Shown here in pieces: positions 61,799 through 64,000 of a stretch of 64,000 nucleotides of DNA. The stretch's first letter is position 1. Each line of letters begins with the position of its first letter. The DNA lies in assembly GCA_910588285.1 (NCBI GenBank), contig CAJUQB010000002.1, positions 38,999 through 102,998 on the forward strand. Reading direction: 5' to 3'. The DNA is from an uncultured Lachnospiraceae bacterium (GTDB taxonomy: Bacteria > Bacillota > Clostridia > Lachnospirales > Lachnospiraceae). The notes below the pieces were generated by a model. It did no database searches and was not told the DNA's origin. It was given only the letters and a program-made list of their open reading frames with translations. The position numbers and the translations under genes were made by a program.

Positions 61799-61835
61799 GG
61801 GGAAAAGCAGAAAAAGCTTTTTCATATAGGATAAA

Positions 61836-62222
61836 ATGATGGAGGATACAGAAATGATTGAAAATCGGGAAGAGCAGAAGGAAGCATTGGAGACATTAAT
61901 GGGATTTAATGTGCGTTTGATCAACAATATGAAATTAATTGTTAAAGAATTGTCAGGTAAGCGCAAGGAGGACACAGATGCATTCCTCAATGATATTGTG
62001 CAGGCCCTCAATTGGGAGATTCAGGTAGTCAACGGTACGATGGAGCTGTTAAATGAAGGAAAGAAGCGAATTGATAAGGAGGCCTTCAATACAAAGATCG
62101 CAGCCCTGGGAGCGGTTATTGCAGCCAAGGAGGATGGGGCAATGGCAAAACAATTTGAAGAGGTGATCCCAGTATTTGAAGATCTGGAGAAGGCAGCGGA
62201 GGAAGTGACCAAACAGGGATAA
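61836..62222 (+). CDS. Acidic helical protein of unknown function, next to flagellar genes
   Basis: A 128-residue protein, probably all alpha-helical: EQKEALETLMGFNVRLINNMKLIVKELSGKRKEDTDAFLNDIVQALNWEIQVVNGTMELLN. No signal peptide or membrane segment. I do not recognise a family. It has its own sigma-A promoter but a poor ribosome-binding site, and ends near a hairpin shared with the convergent glycosyltransferase. Its place after the late flagellar operon suggests, but does not show, a motility link. Confidence 0.75.
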   Translation: MMEDTEMIENREEQKEALETLMGFNVRLINNMKLIVKELSGKRKEDTDAFLNDIVQALNWEIQVVNGTMELLNEGKKRIDKEAFNTKIAALGAVIAAKEDGAMAKQFEEVIPVFEDLEKAAEEVTKQG

Positions 62223-62244
62223 GAGTGGAAGAATTGGAGGAAGG

Positions 62245-62309
62245 GGAGCTGCACCTGGAGAATAGAGAGAAGAAAGGACAGGAGGGCCCAAGCCCTCCTG
62301 CAGCTCCCT
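62245..62309. terminator. Nested hairpin between convergent genes
   Basis: The outer arms GGGAGCTGCA (62245-62254) and TGCAGCTCCC (62300-62309) enclose a tight inner stem, CAGGAGGGC with GCCCTCCTG around CCAA. It probably ends transcription from both sides. Confidence 0.55.
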
Positions 62310-62316
62310 TGAGAGG

Positions 62317-63834
62317 TTACAGCTTTAAGTTCTTCTCTGCCACTGTCAATTTCCCAATCAATGCCCGGCATTGGAGGGAGAACAACTCTGCAAAATAGGA
62401 CGGAATATCGGAAGGAGGATTGCACAGGCATTCCTGGACATATGGGTTTATCTCCATGCCCTCCAAATATTTGGAAAATTTGGAGGTGAAATCCTCAAAA
62501 CGCTTCCGTAATAGCCGGATATCTTCCGGCAAAAGCGCAGGAAGCGTAAGCAAGTTATTGTCTGCAAAGGCAGCCATTTTCTCTAACTCATAGATGGCAT
62601 CCAGGGTAACTGCCTCAGCATCAGGGTAAGTAATTTCCAATGCAAGGCCTTCCCGGCCCTCCTGGGTCAGGCAAATCTGAAAATGATTCTCAATATGCTG
62701 CAGCATGTCAGATACCCGGCAGAACCAGGTATGATCCTGAACCCTCTTGCAGCCATTATCTGCAATTTTTGATGCAGTCTGGGGATTGTCCAATAAAAAC
62801 CGGATGCGCTGTGCCAGAGCATCTGTGTCTGTTAATGAGAAAATCACAAGCTCTTCGTTATCTTTGAAGTTTTCTGTAATATATCTGCTCTCATCCGTTA
62901 CGGCTACTGCTTTGCAGAGCATGGCAGAGGCGATTCGCTCCTGAAAAGCATCCTTAAACCAGGGCATAATATTCAGGGAGATTTTGGCATTGGCCAGCGC
63001 TCTTTGGGCTGCATAAGGGCCGCCCTTATGAATCACGAGGTTTTGCTTGTGCTCAGTAGGAAAGTCCTCCCATCCTCGGCCAAAGACATGGATCGTAAGC
63101 CCGGCATCCAGAAGCGAACGGATTACCTTTTCCCGATAGTAGAAGCGGGCATAGAAATCGACCGATAAAAATTCGGAGGTTAATTCATCGAATTCACTGT
63201 CACTGACATCCACCTGATATTTTTCTAAAATTCTGGAAAGACATTCCGGCAGGGTAAATTGGGGATTGGCCACAATATCCTCCAGCATATCCTTTAAAAA
63301 TATAAATAAAGGGCCTCTGTTTGCAAAACGGGCCAGCAATTCTTCCTTAGGGCCCTGGGGGCTCTCGTATGTTCCGGTAAAAAGAATATCTATGGCCCGT
63401 TCTTCATAGGGGACACAGACAGGGCAGGCGCTTCCGGATAATGGGATAAATTCGCTGTGGAGGACCTTCGTAAAATAGCGGTCTATATGCTTCCGGAAAT
63501 GATTGTCGCAGGCGAAAACAATGGTCTGGCCCGTGGCCTGCTGTAAGGTATCGCGAAAAGCATATGCCGGGTCGCAAAGATACGTGGCATATATAGTGTC
63601 TGGCGGAAGGTTCTGGAAAATATTCCAGTCAGCGAGAAGCACATTGATGTCAATAATTACGTCAAAGTGATACGCCGAGATGATATGGGCATAAAGCCGC
63701 GGCTGTGCCAGAGACCAGGCGTCCAGGACGCAGGTATTGCATCCCAGCTTCCGTATGGCATCCGCCCATTCGTCAATGTAGCGGTCCAATGAGGCATAGC
63801 GTGAGATGGATTTTATTAATAGAATATTTTTCAT
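62317..63834 (-). CDS. Glycosyltransferase family 1-like protein (CgeB/Glyco_trans_1_2 type)
   Basis: A 505-residue protein on the minus strand. The N-terminal part (about 1-200) contains YATYLCDPAYAFRDTL and IDILFTGTYESPQGPKEELL. The C-terminal GT-B donor-binding half contains GLTIHVFGRGWEDF, AQRALANAKISLNIMPWFKDAFQERIASAMLCKAVAVTDESRYI and DNPQTASKIADNG. A tail of about 110 residues follows, without recognised motifs. Such enzymes often sit beside flagellar genes and glycosylate flagellin; that role is an inference from position. The ATG at 63834 has GAGGAG 8 bp upstream. Confidence 0.83.
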   Translation of the reverse strand: MKNILLIKSISRYASLDRYIDEWADAIRKLGCNTCVLDAWSLAQPRLYAHIISAYHFDVIIDINVLLADWNIFQNLPPDTIYATYLCDPAYAFRDTLQQATGQTIVFACDNHFRKHIDRYFTKVLHSEFIPLSGSACPVCVPYEERAIDILFTGTYESPQGPKEELLARFANRGPLFIFLKDMLEDIVANPQFTLPECLSRILEKYQVDVSDSEFDELTSEFLSVDFYARFYYREKVIRSLLDAGLTIHVFGRGWEDFPTEHKQNLVIHKGGPYAAQRALANAKISLNIMPWFKDAFQERIASAMLCKAVAVTDESRYITENFKDNEELVIFSLTDTDALAQRIRFLLDNPQTASKIADNGCKRVQDHTWFCRVSDMLQHIENHFQICLTQEGREGLALEITYPDAEAVTLDAIYELEKMAAFADNNLLTLPALLPEDIRLLRKRFEDFTSKFSKYLEGMEINPYVQECLCNPPSDIPSYFAELFSLQCRALIGKLTVAEKNLKL

Positions 63835-64000
63835 TATCATTTCTCCTCGTAGAAGAATTATAGCAGAGAATGGCAGGCAGTACAATGGATTTGCGGCGGT
63901 TTTTTGGAAGAGATGGCAGCAAACTTTGGAAATGGAACCTTTGAACCGTTACTGTTCACTCCCCCCCTCTAAATCATTGTGAAAAGTGCTGAAAATTATT

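Overview
The window looks like a chromosome segment from a motile, spore-forming Gram-positive anaerobe of the Clostridia, most likely a Lachnospiraceae gut bacterium of roughly 50% GC. The grounds are a SpoVT regulator, a type II fatty-acid operon using FabK with fused AccD-AccA, a FliW/CsrA flagellar operon with two adjacent flgK genes, CIRCE-controlled Hsp20, an OFA-family MFS carrier and Lachnospiraceae-type surface proteins. No rRNA, tRNA, CRISPR array or insertion sequence with a transposase was seen.

Layout. 0-3.7 kb: an ECF sigma factor with an RsiV-like anti-sigma factor, then a BlaI/BlaR1-like repressor and sensor-protease pair. 3.7-8.6 kb: the NAD operon nadA-nadB-nadC-niaR plus a patatin, behind a promoter whose -35 box lies in a triple 12-bp repeat. 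8.6-18 kb: two ATPase-nuclease proteins, an OFA transporter, a 2-hydroxyacid dehydrogenase, a zinc phospholipase C-like protein, a purine permease, a 51-residue small ORF and hsp20. 18-23 kb: a 1063-residue surface protein, a YdcF/SanA-like membrane protein and spoVT. 23-30.8 kb: acpP-fabK-fabD-fabG-fabF-fabZ-accDA-fabH behind a FabT-like operator. 30.8-33.6 kb: a MATE exporter and a damaged AbiE toxin-antitoxin pair.

33.8-42.2 kb is a decayed carbohydrate locus: a sugar-binding lipoprotein, two permeases, GH3 and GH43 glycosidases and a YesM/YesN two-component system. Nearly every gene is truncated, fused to its neighbour or shifted by one base. 42.4-51.2 kb is a probable rhamnose or deoxysugar locus: a receiver-only regulator, RbsA-type ATPase, two permeases, a truncated binding protein, an isomerase-family enzyme, an AraC regulator and rhaM, followed by a nitroreductase. 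51.4-61 kb is a late flagellar operon, flgM-flgN-flgK-flgK-flgL-fliW-csrA and flaG-fliD-fliS-chaperone, each half preceded by a sigma-28 type promoter. The window ends with an Rpn-like pseudogene, a small acidic protein and a glycosyltransferase.

The most notable points are: (1) a ~147-bp multi-hairpin element present twice, each copy flanked by its own 7-bp target duplication; (2) a dense run of deletion-fusions and single-base losses from 32 to 48 kb, which is either real gene decay or an assembly or sequencing artefact; (3) a degenerate AbiE pair with an intact 51-bp dyad at its promoter; (4) a near-perfect 19-bp stem that buries the spoVT ribosome-binding site; (5) a fatty-acid operon without accB or accC. 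I found no convincing wholly new multi-gene system.
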